Shown here in pieces: positions 12,801 to 21,160 of a stretch of 29,088 nucleotides of DNA. The translations under genes and the position numbers were made by a program. Origin of the DNA: Saccoglossus kowalevskii (taxonomy: Eukaryota > Hemichordata > Enteropneusta > Harrimaniidae); assembly GCF_000003605.2 (NCBI RefSeq), contig NW_003157229.1, forward strand, positions 156,136-185,223, given 5' to 3'. How positions within the stretch are numbered: the stretch's first letter is position 1; each line of letters starts with the position of its first letter. The notes beneath the pieces were generated by a model. That model did no database searches, was not told the origin of the DNA, and saw nothing but the letters and a program-made list of their open reading frames with translations.

Positions 12801-15800
12801 ATGCCACTTACACTAGTGTGTTAAATTTATCCATGTTGTTTGTCAGATGAACACATATACACTGTTTTATCAAAAATTCACCATTCTGTCTGTCTGTGTA
12901 CCAGTCAGCGAGTCCTAACTTCACTCGGAACATCTCACCTAAATACTCAAGAATTTTTCGCTGTGATGTCAATCCTTGTGTCTGTATCTGGCGTAACATG
13001 TACGTGACGCACCTAATGAGATGATAATATATCAATAGAAGTTACTGACGTGAAATGTACATAAAAATGAAATAGACGGTACAGACTTAAATACATATTT
13101 AACACTTACCCTTTGTAGTAGGTATTTTTGTCTTTCCCTCTCATCAATTCATCATAAATAAACTGATCTGTGGTGTCCACCAATGCCTAAAATGTAGCGG
13201 AAAAAAATTAACATCACATTGTGTAACCATATTAAATAAGTGTCAATAATTTATGAAGTAAAATTTGTGTTTCACTCGATGTACATGTTACAAAGTACAT
13301 CAATCAACAGAATTCCTCACCACAGCTCCTCAAAAATACGTTTTAATGTCTCCATACTCTTGCAAAATCAGGGAAACTGGCAATGCTGTTCAGATAGTGC
13401 TGGTGGTTTAATGTCAAGTCATATTTGGCAACTTTCATAGTCATGCATATATCCTTCAACATCCACAGAAATTAAATTCATAGCGACCTCTTATGTACCG
13501 ATACCGTACAACCGACAACTCTGTTCCAGTGAGTTGTATAACTAATGTGTGAAAGATTTTTAATCATTGTTAAAAATGTGGCTCACTTCCCCAAAATTAT
13601 TACAGCGAAAAAAAACTGAAAATGTTTGTGTCATTTTTATCAGAGAAAATTGTTTTGTTTTCAATTAGATTCAAGTCCAACTGATCAACCAAAGAGGCAA
13701 TTTGCCACTGCCAGTACCAGTAAATCGGATTATGTTATTACCGAAAAAACTTCATGAGATGAGTGAACACTCTGTGGTTGATCTACCTGAGTGCAGTACA
13801 CTCATCTCATTTGTGCTACTACCACTAACCAGATATTATTAAATAGAACATGAAAGGTAACTGTTGACATTGTTATTTATACCAGTATACTATACAGACT
13901 TACTTTCAATATCAGCACCACTGGAACAAAGAATTGTTCTTTTGAGTAGGAGAAACACAGCATAGCAGTCCCATTGGTGAGATAATGTAGGATTATATTC
14001 TGAGAATGAAAAAAAACACAATTGTCACTCATGACAACAAATATTTTTGTGTACATGTAGTTGTGGATAAAGAAGAGGAATATGTCAACTCCATCAGTTG
14101 AGTTATCAGTTTATTTATATGCTGTTCACTCTGAATCATAAATTACCATTTTTATTGTTTGCATATTAAGCAATACCTGACTTTTTCTATCATGCAAATT
14201 TATGGAGATATACGGCCAATTAACTCAAAAGTGGTAGTGTAGTTGAAAAGTGAACTATTTTTGTTTTTGAATTGGGTGAACACCTATTTCGGACTCAATA
14301 GGAAAACCTGCTTTCCTTATCCAAGGTTAATCACCCTATACACTCATTTGAATCCATGAAAAATAGGCTTACCACGGCAGTCTGGTCTGGTTTAACGCAT
14401 CTCATTGACACACCATACTCGGTATACAGCTTGCCTCGGTTCTTCCAACTGCCTCTGTTAAGAGCCATGGGCTAGTTAAATAGAGTTAAAGGGTGAAACC
14501 GAATAAGTGTGTGGTTGTCATGGAAATTTTAAAGCACAAAGATGAAAAATATTTTTTGACAATTGGACACTCAAAATATGACAGCATGCTTCGTAATCAC
14601 ATACAGTATGATTTATTGCAGTTTACGAAAAATTTCTTTAATTATTTGCATCATCAAATTTTGTTCATAGTGTCATGGTAACGTATTTCTCAAAGTAAAC
14701 CCCAATATTATAAGAATATTATCTCAATATTGTATCTATATTGTCATTTTCTGTGTTATAAAATATTTGTCTGAGTATATCATCAAATCCACCATTTTGT
14801 TTACACCAGAAAAGAGAAACTCATGTAATAATCATTTCCTCAGAATGTTAGATTTGTAGCTTGCATAGTGCATAGGTGGGGATTATTCTTGGACTATTGT
14901 AGTGAATGTCGTGACCCAACTTTGAATGAATTTTAGAGTTGTTATGATATTCAAGAAGAGCACCGCATGCACTAGAAACCCGCTAATAGTTTACTTCACA
15001 CCATAAAGATGTAAATTAGAGAAAATAAACTCACAAAGTTTCGTCTTGGAAGTACAATCATTCGAATGACTTTTTCAATTCCATTGATAATAAAATATCC
15101 ACCCATCTCTTCCACTTCTTCATTTTTCTTAATCAGTTCCGATGGCGATAATTTATTCAAATTACAACTGTTTGACTGAAAGAGATTCAAAAGATAACAA
15201 AATGATAAAGCATCATTGAACTTAACGAGTTATCTCAGATACTTTTACTGTACCCTTTAATGTATTTCACTGTAAAACTGATGATGATTCTGAGCAATGA
15301 AGTGTGTATTTGTTTTTAGATGTGTCAATGAGCTATGTTATTCTATATACATGTACCACATAATTTGATATATACTTACCTTGACAAGTATTGGAACTTC
15401 CCCAAGTAGAATTTCCTTTATGGCTTTCACTTCATTATTCAATTTCCAGCAAAGATGGGCTCTGATTTTTGCTTTGTATGTTGTTCCACCCTGCCGACAC
15501 TGTGAAGAAAACACATATTTATGAGAACAACGTTAACATAGATGATAGCCACATGTATTATTACTTTCAAATGAGGTCAGGTGAAAATTTGCAAGAAGTA
15601 AATCCCAAACCATTCTATAATATGCAACTTCAGAATTTCAAAATAATTTTTTAACCATTGAATTATTTCATCGAGTTTGTTAAAATATTATTGCATACAA
15701 CTATAGTGGGCAGCAGTAAACACTGAAACTTTTTATTTTGTGATTGTGATGTTTTAAATTCTTGGGGCACCTAAACTAGTTTTTAAATTATGGATCATAG

Positions 15801-18403
15801 TTGTACGCAGTTTTCCCATTTTCAAATCCAAAATGGCCCCCAAAGTAGGAATTAACACGATAGAAAAAAAAACACAAAGTTAATGGAAACAATTCTTACT
15901 GCGAAGTCGATGTTGTAGTCATTTATTTGATAGAATCTTTCATTCAGCAAAATATCAGATTTGCAGAGCATTTTTAAAAGTTATAATAGCTGCAATTTAT
16001 TTTTAAAATTTGCAATGGGCATTATTTTATTATAACTCTTGCAATGCGAGTTACAGGGGAACTGCTCAATCCCATGGATTGCACCAAGTGCTCATGGGTA
16101 ATTAACTCCGCCTCTGACCACTAAGTAAATGAATGATTATTATGCTCGCTTACTCAAACTGTGATTGACAGGCATTTTGCATACATTAGCCGCCATTTTA
16201 AACTCATGATTTTTACTTGTCGCGGCATGTTTCGACCGAAAACATCGACATTTATACATCAAAAGCCCAACCAGATGAGTGTAATGACTAATCACTAGCG
16301 TACGTATTCATGCCCGGTAAAAATGTATCTGGAATCACAGCTTGATCTCTAAACATCGTAAATGGCACATTTCACGGAGCTCCTGCCACGTGAGCGACTG
16401 GGTTCAGATTAGCATACTAATTGCGGTGGCCATCTTGCCCCTATTTAAAGTATTGGTTCCCCTTTAACTATTCAGAGCAGTACACATGTAGCAGTCACTT
16501 ACCTCAGTGGGGTAGACTTTTAATGATAATGCATGTATGTTTCCTTGTGCTACGGTGGGAACTCCAATTGATGCGTCCTGAGATGAATAAAAGATGCAGA
16601 TTAAAATGCCAGCATGAAAATTTAATGACCCAATGACAGTTGAAAACAAAATAATGTACTTACTGTAAATGAAAGTGACACTTTTTCTCCACTTGGCAGT
16701 GCAAATTCTACCGGCTGCATATCTTGGATGGCTAAATTCAAACCTTCAGACAGCATGAAATTGAACGACTCAATATGAGGCTTCACAAGTTCTTGTAAAA
16801 CCTGAAACAGACATACATTGTTACCTTGTAATGAATCATTTACAGTTAACACCTTGTCAGGAATTACTATGGCTACCGGTACTCTCGATATTGTGTTGAA
16901 CCTTTGAAGCGCTCAGGATATTGTTACCAATTTTAAATAAATGTTTGTTATAAAGGTTAATAGACAGGTATCAAACAATAGACAGGTGAAAAATATGTTG
17001 ACGAGGATTTGATTAGTCTAAGTTCTTATAATAAATGATTTATAAATGCCTTTTAGTCACACACTTTAATTAATATTTAAATTACCATTTTATCACTACA
17101 TTAGACTACACCCCAATTTTCTTGGGCAATAGACCCCCCCCCCCTCTCAAAAAAAAACATGAATATGAATATTGAATAATAAAGAATCATAAAAAATCAT
17201 TTATAAAACATTAAGAAAAACGAAAAGTATAATAAAAAAGTAGACAAATAAATGCCAAAATTAAAATAAGCATGCTCTTACAGAACATTAGAAACAATCA
17301 AACACAATTTCGTCAACATGTCATATGATAAAAAATTCAGAATTCTAATGAGCACCAACTGCTATTCCAGTTGCCAAATTTATACAGAACAGCTTCAGTG
17401 TCAGACAACAATCCCTATCAATCCACAAGTGATTATTTTCCATAATTTAGTATTATCTGGTACTTGGTTACATTTTATCATCTTTTTATTTCCTTCTAGT
17501 TTGCAGTTTATGTAACTTAAATTTTTTTCTTTATCACGTTTTTGACACCTTACTGCTGTACTTTCTCAAGTCGGTGTGTTAATGAGTAAATAAATATTAT
17601 TATTATACATCTGTGACCGTGACATCATAAGTTACAGCAAGGCGCAATTTTGCGGTATTTTACGGGGTATTTTCATCCTACCATATTTGGAAATGCGAAT
17701 TCCAAATATGAAATTATTACATGCGTAAGGGACCTCTAATAATAAAAACAAACATGGCTGCCACCGGGGTTTGACAGGACTCCACACAATAAAGTTTGCT
17801 GATTCTGTTCTAAACTTTTTGGATTTCGGCATTCCCATGATGTATCATTAGGAAGAAAAGATGGATAATAATAATGTTATTACGAGGATACCACAAAGTA
17901 TGCACTCGGACAGTACGCCGCTGCGCAACGGTTGATTCTCCCGCATACTTTTAGGTATCCTCATAACATCCTCATATTATTATTACTATAACATCATGAT
18001 CCTATGTATTATTATTACAGTACGTATACCTCTAGAATATGTTTATTGTAATTTTAATGAATTTTAAAAATGTATACCTGCTCCTATCAATTTGTGCAAT
18101 TTTAAAATTTTGTCGATAAACCCCCAGTATCTGTGGTACCAGTATGTGCATTGTAAATACTGTTAAACACATGGCCCATGTTTCAGTAAACACGTGTACT
18201 GAGATCAGCTGCATGCTGTACACATACGTCTTTTGCCATGACACAACCATATCAGTTCATCTGATTTTCATCTTAAGTTGGGTCACGAAATAATGTCTTT
18301 AAATCGATAGCCATCTTTAATGAGCGCAACTCACCTTTGATTGAGATTTTGGAGGTTTTCCGTAGTTAGGTTCGGTCAGATGTCGAAATCCGGGAGCAGC
18401 CAT
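657..18403 (-). CDS. POLR1B: RNA polymerase I second-largest subunit (RPA2/RPA135), complete, 27 exons
   Basis: Catalytic-core subunit of nucleolar RNA polymerase I, which transcribes the 45S-type rRNA precursor. It pairs with POLR1A to form the active-site cleft. Exons from start to stop: 18403-18335, 16801-16664, 16577-16503, 15499-15380, 15175-15035, 14471-14373, 13999-13904, 13186-13110, 13012-12812, 12633-12516, 11694-11607, 11476-11373, 10980-10845, 10283-10210, 9325-9119, 8846-8694, 8222-8178, 7682-7575, 7250-7074, 6786-6645, 6222-6132, 4837-4696, 4144-3988, 3353-3228, 2768-2641, 2323-2159, 875-657. They sum to 3396 nt, or 1131 aa plus TGA, against about 1135 aa in vertebrates. Every intron is GT-AG and every junction keeps phase. 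Paralogues RPB2 and RPC2 were considered, but wording such as [15 protein letters not shown], the end [18 protein letters not shown] and the length fit the Pol I subunit. Exon edges are hand-called; the weakest is the donor after 6132. Confidence 0.97.
876..2158 (-). other. POLR1B last intron (1283 bp), no gene seen
   Basis: This intron separates exons 26 and 27. It is AT-rich and contains an ATTAATTAATTAA-like simple stretch at about 935-965 and an ACACTAGAGGGCG word near 1126. Short ORFs inside it have no coding character. Nothing else was recognised. Confidence 0.6.
2159..6222 (-). CDS. POLR1B: POLR1B exons 21-26: hybrid-binding domain and wall
   Basis: Residues 790-1059. Exon 21 includes [16 protein letters not shown] and is joined to exon 22 ([10 protein letters not shown]) through a weak donor, GTGTGG, after 6132. 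That choice restores phase 2 and rebuilds DPLYINV. Exon 23 (residues 868-920) carries [18 protein letters not shown], the invariant GDKF.SRHGQKG motif whose basic residues contact nucleic acid at the active site, then [19 protein letters not shown]. Exon 24 gives [16 protein letters not shown]. Exon 25 gives [14 protein letters not shown] and [17 protein letters not shown]. Exon 26 gives [17 protein letters not shown] and [10 protein letters not shown]. The intron upstream of exon 22 holds a transposable-element copy, and that upstream of exon 24 a minisatellite. Confidence 0.94.
3549..3819. repeat. 20-bp minisatellite in a POLR1B intron, with 40-bp higher-order period
   Basis: About 13.5 tandem copies of a 20-bp unit, GTTGCAATGTTCCAAGAAAT, lie in the intron between exons 23 and 24. 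In the left half (3561-3680) units alternate strictly between a GTTGCA...AAGGAAT form and a GTTGAA...AAGAAAT form, giving three perfect 40-bp higher-order periods. The right half (3700-3819) is nearly homogeneous. One 19-bp unit at 3681-3699 marks the switch. Open frames on both strands through this block are a by-product of the stop-free unit. Confidence 0.95.
5041..5735 (+). mobile_element. Short non-autonomous element, copy 1 (POLR1B intron)
   Basis: A ~690-bp element sharing long, nearly identical stretches with 27834-28516 in the same orientation. It is made of about four degenerate ~155-bp monomers. Recurring words are GACTTCTTGTTAAAAACC, ATTGCTTTGATA and CTCTCTCAGATTTGTTCATT. Its right end is ACAGCGGAGCT (5690-5700) followed by the small hairpin CAGCC-AACA-GGCTG (5705-5718). 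The left end (AGCTAAC..., near 5041) is more diverged than in copy 2. It sits in the intron between POLR1B exons 21 and 22. There is no transposase. The internal-tandem-repeat architecture recalls the pearl/HINE-type elements of bivalves, but that is an analogy. Confidence 0.75.
5768..5832. repeat. Hairpins just right of element copy 1
   Basis: CACACAT (5768-5774) pairs with ATGTGTG (5779-5785) across a 4-nt loop. CTGTCTTCCAAA (5789-5800) pairs, with one mismatch, with TTTGGAAGGCAG (5821-5832). They may be a remnant of another small element or chance pairing in AT-rich intron DNA. Confidence 0.4.
6645..9325 (-). CDS. POLR1B: POLR1B exons 15-20: external domains and start of the hybrid-binding domain
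   Basis: Residues 513-790. Exon 15 (residues 513-581) contains [13 protein letters not shown] and [18 protein letters not shown], the Pol I-type external domain. Exon 16 gives [19 protein letters not shown] and [10 protein letters not shown]. Exon 17 is a 15-codon micro-exon (8222-8178). Exons 18-19 join to make [17 protein letters not shown] followed by [14 protein letters not shown] and [16 protein letters not shown]. Exon 20 begins [19 protein letters not shown] (residues 743-761). Its Glu-Asp pair (about residues 747-748) corresponds to the conserved ED near metal B in the second-largest subunits. All splice sites are GT-AG and the reading frame is unbroken. Confidence 0.95.
9753..10083. 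mobile_element. 331-bp foldback (MITE-like) element in a POLR1B intron
   Basis: The outer 23 bp at 9753-9775 and 10061-10083 are inverted repeats with 20 of 23 matches (GTTAGGACTTCGAGTTATAG against the complement of the right end). Imperfect complementarity then continues inward almost throughout. The CACACCCACTTTTATCC arm near 9852 mirrors GGAGTAAAGTGGGCATGG near 9998. A perfect central hairpin, CTTTGAGT-TACAA-ACTCAAAG, lies at 9923-9943. The left arm also carries two or three ~22-bp tandem units with the core GACC(T/C)AACCA.ACCCAC. No ORF is present. The element lies between exons 14 and 15. Target-site duplication was not resolved. Confidence 0.7.
10210..12633 (-). CDS. POLR1B: POLR1B exons 10-14: fork region and conserved proline-rich motif
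   Basis: Residues 339-512. Exon 10 contains [17 protein letters not shown]. Exon 12 contains [15 protein letters not shown], the fork-loop approach, in which family members have the same TGNL..KTGLG wording. Exon 13 (residues 443-488) carries [18 protein letters not shown] and [14 protein letters not shown]. Exon 14 continues [19 protein letters not shown], the near-invariant (R)[19 protein letters not shown] block that lines the active centre in multisubunit RNA polymerases. The Trp-Gly codon pair is split by intron 13: exon 13 ends TGG G and exon 14 resumes GG TTT. Donor GTTTGT after exon 12 and donor GTTAGT after exon 14 are less common but acceptable. Confidence 0.95.
11950..12498. repeat. 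Possible element bounded by 13-bp inverted repeats
   Basis: AATTAAGGTAGAA at 11950-11962 is matched in inverse by TTCTACCTTTATT at 12486-12498 (12 of 13). The 549 bp between them fill most of the intron between exons 10 and 11 and contain no gene. The inner sequence shows no clear further complementarity, so this may be chance. The right terminus lies only 17 bp from the exon 10 donor. Confidence 0.25.
12812..18403 (-). CDS. POLR1B: POLR1B exons 1-9: N-terminal protrusion and lobe
   Basis: Residues 1-339 of POLR1B. The start ATG at 18403-18401 opens [18 protein letters not shown], and exon 1 is only 23 codons. Exons 2-3 carry the family stretch [18 protein letters not shown] (about residues 28-45). 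Exon 4 (residues 95-134) ends in EVPILVK. Exon 5 holds [18 protein letters not shown] and PRRNF (about residues 157-181), the protrusion motif shared by all eukaryotic second-largest subunits. Exon 6 gives YGVSMRCV. Exons 8-9 form the lobe, with [16 protein letters not shown] and [14 protein letters not shown]. Exons 1-7 are whole-codon exons; exon 8 ends in phase 2, and exon 9 joins it to rebuild the Gly-Cys-Val of KGCVTYML. Intron 1 (16802-18334) is the largest of the gene. Confidence 0.95.
13754..13810. repeat. 12-bp perfect hairpin in a POLR1B intron
   Basis: ATGAGATGAGTG (13754-13765) is perfectly complementary to CACTCATCTCAT (13799-13810). The 33-nt loop adds a further inner CACTC/GAGTG pairing. 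It could be a degenerate foldback element. It lies in the 717-bp intron between exons 7 and 8, with no gene around it. Confidence 0.5.
16020..16460. repeat. Compositionally distinct block in a POLR1B intron, probable repeat
   Basis: Within the 1003-bp intron between exons 3 and 4, about 430 bp are visibly richer in G+C and CpG (for example TCGCGGCATGTTTCGACCG near 16220 and CCACGTGAGCGACTGGG near 16388) than the flanking intron. No ORF, tRNA-like promoter boxes or terminal repeats could be defined. An inserted dispersed repeat is the likeliest reading, by composition only. Confidence 0.25.
17615..17965. repeat. Two large hairpins in POLR1B intron 1
   Basis: CATATTTGGAA (17682-17692) pairs perfectly with TTCCAAATATG (17700-17710) across 7 nt. 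GAGGATACCACAAAGTATGC (17884-17903) pairs with GCATACTTTTAGGTATCCTC (17943-17962), 18 of 20, and after a 3-nt offset the pairing continues into an outer ATGTTAT/ATAACAT and AATAATAAT/ATTATTATT. The 39-nt loop is CpG-rich. This stretch has a different base composition from the rest of intron 1 and may be one decayed foldback element. Confidence 0.5.
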
Positions 18404-18501
18404 TTTGGAAAGTCCGATTTAAATTATGTACTCGAGTGATATTATTTACGATATGTGTACAGCAAAACTTAAATAGAATTGTTTATCTTAGTTGTCGGCA
18501 A
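18404..18501. promoter_or_regulatory. Short head-to-head interval between POLR1B and the divergent small ORF
   Basis: Only 98 bp separate the POLR1B start codon (18403-18401, minus) from the ATG of the plus-strand ORF (18502). If both are expressed, they share a bidirectional promoter or have overlapping 5' UTRs. No canonical TATA box was identified. An A/T-rich word, ATTTAAATTATG, lies at about 18418-18429. The transcription start sites cannot be read from sequence. Confidence 0.4.
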
Positions 18502-18780
18502 ATGTTCACTCGATCCACAATCCATAACATATCTAGCACTAAAAATATACAGTCCACCACTAGAAACTGTGCTTCGGGAGGACATCACAGGCCATTTTAT
18601 ACAGAAACGAAAGCCTTGTGCAAGTTAGTTTATGAGGGCGCACGTACCTCGAATGAGCTCCATTTCTTTGAAACAGCAATTCAAGAATTTCAAAATAACT
18701 ACTACAATTTTCCTGAAAGATGCAGATGTGACCAAATTTTATTGCTAAAATACAAACTACCATTAACCAAATTATATTAA
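18502..18780 (+). CDS. Hypothetical 92-aa protein with mitochondrial-presequence-like N-terminus, divergent from POLR1B
   Basis: Not recognised. The intronless frame opens at ATG 18502 and ends at TAA 18778-18780. The first ~34 residues (from MFTRSTIHNISSTKN) contain Arg, Lys, Ser and Thr but no Asp or Glu, as in mitochondrial targeting sequences. The rest (YTETKALCKLVYEGARTSNE, then a likely amphipathic FFETAIQEFQNNYYNF and the end KYKLPLTKLY) looks like a small folded helical domain with three Cys. Base composition is less AT-biased than its flanks and the frame is open further upstream without an ATG, both favouring coding. A 13-A run overlaps the stop codon; an AATAAA lies at 19056-19061. 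It may be a real small mitochondrial protein or a chance ORF; a larger spliced gene is also possible. Confidence 0.5.
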   Translation: MFTRSTIHNISSTKNIQSTTRNCASGGHHRPFYTETKALCKLVYEGARTSNELHFFETAIQEFQNNYYNFPERCRCDQILLLKYKLPLTKLY

Positions 18781-18838
18781 AAAAAAAAAAATTTCACTGT
18801 TGAGTTCATAACTTCATCAGTAACTATTTATGGTAGTG

Positions 18839-18989
18839 TAGTGTAATTATAGTAATTTAGCACATATGCATGTACATTTGATAAATACCTGGACTGCTCA
18901 GTCACAAGTCCAAGGTTTGCACAAATATTACAATAACACCATCTTGCATCCACATTCATATATAAATTCAGTTTTTGTCAGACTCCAAT
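18839..18989. repeat. Duplicated segment, copy A (unexpanded)
   Basis: 151 bp from TAGTGTAATTATAGTAATTT to GTCAGACTCCAAT that recur at 21667-21820 in the same orientation. I count about five substitutions and one 3-nt indel, roughly 96% identity. Weaker similarity continues to about 19015. Immediately left of this copy is GGTAGTGTAGTG, two units of the pentanucleotide that is massively expanded next to copy B. It lies 3' of the small plus-strand ORF. Confidence 0.9.
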
Positions 18990-19704
18990 ATAGACAGAAA
19001 GGTCATTTTACTACCTCAACTTTTGAGGCTTTAACACAATAAGACAATATATGTAAATAAAACATTCACATCCTTCATTGTAGTAATAAATGCCAAAAAA
19101 TATGATAATAATTTGTTGACAAATTACACACGTTGTAATTTCTCTTTTATAAATAGACAATGGAATAACATTGGAACATATTATTCAAATGACATTGAGC
19201 ACTTTGCTCAGTGATTGGCTGGATGGATTCAACTGTGATTGATGTATGCAGTGTATTTATAAAAATCAATGGAATGGGTTTGTGGTCATGATAACACATG
19301 GAATACATGGACAGAATTCCAAATATTATGACATACATATTTTATTGATACTTTGTGAATAAGGTAATAGGTAGTAAAGATGGCATCCATAGTACATACT
19401 TTGCTGTAATACAAACAAACCACTCAGGAAGTGGTTAAAACTTAAACTTAAAAGTTATAGTGGTCTGATGAAAAGTTGTTGGACCAACTTTAATAGCCAG
19501 TGCTGTTCAAATCAATATAAGCAATTTACAGTATATGTACTTAAATGCAAAACTGTAAATAATGCTGTGTTTCCTTCACACTGACGCACAGTAATACTGA
19601 TACTTTAGTGCTGATTCTTTCACAGTGATAGTTTCAGTTGTATTAAGGATATAGTAGAGGTTTTCAGGAGGTAAAATTCGCATTAATTATTTTCAAAATT
19701 TGCA
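18990..19704. other. Intergenic, no gene seen
   Basis: AT-rich DNA between duplicate copy A and the pseudogene-like frame. The only item noted is an AATAAA on the plus strand at 19056-19061, which could serve the small ORF ending at 18780. Short ORFs here have no coding character. Confidence 0.5.
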
Positions 19705-20169
19705 CTATTCAAAAATCGGAACAACCTTCATGTGGTCATGTGACTGCTCCGTTAATAAATTTTTTGTTGAAGATTCAAATGAGAACTGTGAAGAATCATT
19801 CAGCATTTCATTCTTACATTTGGAATAAGTATCAAATGTTTTAGTATTGAGCTGCTGACTGATTTTTTTGGGAGGGGTTTCACTTCATTTTTATGTTTCT
19901 GGAAATTTAGAGCTATTTGGTGACCTCACTTTTATCATGCTTTTTGAGCCTTCTTCTTCTGAGATGGTACTGCCAGTAATAAAATTGTCTTGCACATATT
20001 TCTAGTATTTATTCTTGCACTCTCAATTGACATTGAGGGCATCATAACTTGCAATAAATAGCCTCATATTGCTGATCGATTTTAAATCAATAAAAAGTTC
20101 ATCAGCTAGCTTATTTTTGTCATAATCATTGATGGCTGACAATATTTGAATCAAATCTGGTGCCCTCAT
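19705..20169 (-). pseudogene. Protein-like reading frame with four internal stops
   Basis: One minus-strand frame of 155 codons runs from ATG at 20169 to TAG at 19705. It starts MRAPDLIQILSAINDYDKNK and later reads FITGSTISEEEGSK and EMLNDSSQFSFESSTKN, hydrophilic and protein-like throughout. It is broken by four stops (TGA and TAG near codons 48-55, TAA and TGA near the middle). No family is recognised. It may be a decayed gene or transposon remnant, or a gene with a small intron: a GTGAGG donor-like word follows ...SKSMIK and a CAG precedes QQLNTK, and that interval would remove the second pair of stops. Chance is not excluded in AT-rich DNA. Confidence 0.25.
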
Positions 20170-21160
20170 TTTGTATTAAAAGTGCTGGAATAATCATCAA
20201 TCTTACTTATACTGATATATGGTTATATTCCAAAAATAAAAATGATGCATTATTTAAGGTGCCAGCAAATGGTATGTAACAAAGAACTTAAAACCACAGT
20301 AAACCATACTGTGTATGTATTCGAGTCACTGCACATACGGTAATTATTTTTTTAGTTATCAGAATCACATAATTAAGTTGCAGGAGGACATTGGATAACA
20401 CGCCCACTCGTACTGCCAATGAGAACCACTGTTAATACAACTTCAAACACACATGATGTTTTATATTATACTATTACCACATAAGTGTTGACAGACACTG
20501 TTTCCCATCTAAAACGAAACAGCAAGCGACAAATATTTGTTTATGAAGAAAAAAATACTAAGTGAAACATATTTAACATCAACCTGCACGTCGGTTGATA
20601 CTCTGCTTTGTGCAAATTTTGCAGCATCCTCACAATAACCTCATATTATTTTACTGATGCTCGTCATATAACCTCATGCTCCAAAAAGTAGGTAGACAAC
20701 TAGGCGACGACATTACATAACTTTGTGTCACGGCAGAAAACTTGATGGACTTGGGCGACTGGTAATTTCATATACTGTTTTAATATCATGACAGATAAGG
20801 TAAAGATTTAATTAGCTGCCCATTGAAATACAACATTTCTTTCTTAATTGGCTATTTTACATAAATTACACTTCTACAAATATATTTCTTTTGTTCTGTT
20901 TAATATATTAAAAACATAGATTTTGAATAATGAATAGAATACCAAGCAAGAACAATCAGAACATTTTCAAAACTATTGGAAATGTTAAATATATTACAAA
21001 GTGACTGAGAATACCACCACAAAATACTATTTAAAATTTGTAAACATAATTCTAATAATGTATATGAAATATTCAAGCCATCAAAATCAGATAGCACTGT
21101 GAGAATAAATGATATTTTTCATAAGCGAAAAAATAATGTCTGTTTTACAAACTCAAACAT
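20170..21160. other. 3' flank of the LYR gene, no gene seen
   Basis: AT-rich interval with no convincing ORF. A minus-strand ATTAAA at 20899-20904, about 260 bp past the LYR-gene stop, is a possible polyadenylation signal. I specifically looked for a MIEF1/MID51-like body downstream of the LYR gene on the minus strand and found none here. Confidence 0.5.

Larger units (their letters stand above)
2324..16502 (-). other. Remaining plain POLR1B introns over 300 bp
   Basis: Introns in which I see no gene and no clear element: 2324-2640, 2769-3227 (only an 8-bp hairpin at 2895-2921), 4145-4695, 6223-6644, 7251-7574, 7683-8177, 8223-8693, 10284-10844, 10981-11372, 14000-14372 and 14472-15034. The introns 3354-3987, 4838-6131, 9326-10209, 11695-12515, 13187-13903, 15500-16502 and 16802-18334 contain repeats or hairpins listed separately. 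Short ORFs in these introns are shadows of AT-rich sequence. Confidence 0.6.

Noticed and set aside
17632-17838. 68-codon minus-strand ORF in POLR1B intron 1 (starts [13 protein letters not shown])
   Set aside because: Its start looks protein-like, but it runs straight through a perfect DNA hairpin and a repeat-like block and would be an ORF on the same strand inside a spliced intron; no support for a gene.
657-18403. Alternative identity as RPB2 (Pol II) or RPC2 (Pol III) second subunit
   Set aside because: The external-domain and C-terminal wording and the 1131-aa length fit the Pol I subunit best.
18560-18763. Antisense 67-codon ORF opposite the small plus-strand gene
   Set aside because: Less protein-like than the sense frame and without supporting start context; probably a shadow.
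19705-21160. A MIEF1/MID51 body downstream of the LYR gene
   Set aside because: I compared the minus-strand frames with what I know of MIEF1 (N-terminal membrane segment, nucleotidyltransferase-like domain) and found no resemblance.
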